Source: an uncultured Bacteroidota bacterium
Lineage (GTDB): Bacteria > Bacteroidota > Bacteroidia > Bacteroidales > SZUA-534
Length of the DNA: 6,992 nucleotides
NCBI GenBank assembly: GCA_937900725.1
Contig: CALCFP010000179.1
Coordinates: forward strand, 1-6,992
Reading direction: 5' to 3'
Part shown: in pieces, positions 6,741 to 6,992 of the stretch
Layout: each line of letters opens with the position of its first letter
How positions within the stretch are numbered: position 1 is the stretch's first letter
Made by a program: the position numbers and the translations under genes
The notes under the pieces: model-generated
What the model was told of the DNA's origin: nothing
What the model saw: the letters and a program-made list of their open reading frames with translations, nothing else
Database searches by the model: none

Positions 6741-6992
6741 GTACTGTTGAAGGTATTGGACCACAAATTTGGGTTGTCGATAACTCATCTCCATTATTCC
6801 ATGATATTAATGGCGTTGGTTATAGCTACAGCGCATCTGGTACACACGCAATTAAGTCTTGTAAATGGACACAAAACTTCGATGAAGGTAAGTTCAAAAC
6901 CATTTGTAAAGATCATGATGACGAGGTTGGCCACGGCATTAACGCAGCTCCATATTACTTAACAACATGTCAATGCTCCAACAGAGGTGGCA
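6737..6992 (+). CDS. Unrecognised protein fragment, open at the right edge (85 codons, no stop)
   Basis: I do not recognise this protein. The plus frame beginning at ATG 6737 stays open to the end of the window. The ATG may be internal, since the frame is also open across the junction to the left. The product is hydrophilic and rich in Gly, Asp, Asn, Lys and Thr, with four Cys (SCKW, TICKDH, TCQCSN) and no helix that could span a membrane. Many codons follow an RNY pattern (GTT, GGT, ATT, GAT, AAC, GGC), which supports real coding in this frame over the overlapping frame at 6747-6962. Codon choice (CAA, ACA, CCA, AGA, TTA) and the lower GC differ from the adjacent transporter genes, and the strand is opposite. 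It may come from another organism joined during assembly, possibly even a eukaryotic microbe, or from a neighbouring accessory gene after rearrangement. Nothing in the sequence decides between these. Confidence 0.45.
   Translation, partial: MSTVEGIGPQIWVVDNSSPLFHDINGVGYSYSASGTHAIKSCKWTQNFDEGKFKTICKDHDDEVGHGINAAPYYLTTCQCSNRGG

Noticed and set aside
6734..6766. TTG at 6766 as the true start of the truncated permease
   Set aside because: The residues between it and CGTIDN show no homology, and the protein would start in the middle of a periplasmic domain. It is an artefact of the junction.
6888..6893. GTAAGT as a eukaryotic 5' splice donor
   Set aside because: A six-base match is expected by chance and the reading frame stays open through it. 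It is too weak to claim an intron or a eukaryotic origin.
6747..6962. 71-codon plus-strand frame near the right edge
   Set aside because: It overlaps the 6737 frame in another register. The 6737 frame shows RNY codon periodicity and this one looks like its shadow.

Overview
The window reads as a Bacteroidales-type gut bacterium (Prevotella/Bacteroides-like; inference). The grounds are the large two-FtsX-domain permeases with the family's typical N-terminus (MKNILISWRNIKNDK), the lack of clear Shine-Dalgarno sequences before the starts, a secreted GH43-like protein at the left edge, and short-period tandem repeats between genes. Stops are TAA and TAG, so the code looks standard.

All bacterial genes lie on the minus strand and are read right to left. 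From the right: the C-terminal part of a first MacB/FtsX-type permease (to 6098); a 69-bp AT-rich gap; a complete MacB/LolD-class ATPase (6028..5345); a 51-bp gap; a complete 766-aa permease (5293..2993); a 149-bp gap carrying seven copies of GTTGTTA; a complete 810-aa permease (2842..410); a 222-bp gap with two blocks of short tandem repeats; and the secreted GH43-like protein (187..1), which has an in-frame stop after codon 52.

The first four genes look like one ABC export cassette: one ATPase serving at least three permeases that share the C-terminal ending N-P-x-x-x-I-K-[TS]-E. Such systems act on substrates at the inner membrane or in the periplasm (lipids, lipoproteins, peptides, drugs). 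No adaptor protein, outer-membrane factor or regulator lies inside the window, so the substrate cannot be named.

The right edge is abnormal. Permease homology stops near 6731-6740, and the last ~255 bp hold an unrelated, AT-richer open frame on the opposite strand that runs off the end. This is a rearrangement or, quite likely, a chimeric assembly or amplification join. I see no convincing new system here. The items most worth checking are this junction, the broken GH43 gene, the repeat-laden leaders and the GC mosaic inside the 810-aa permease.
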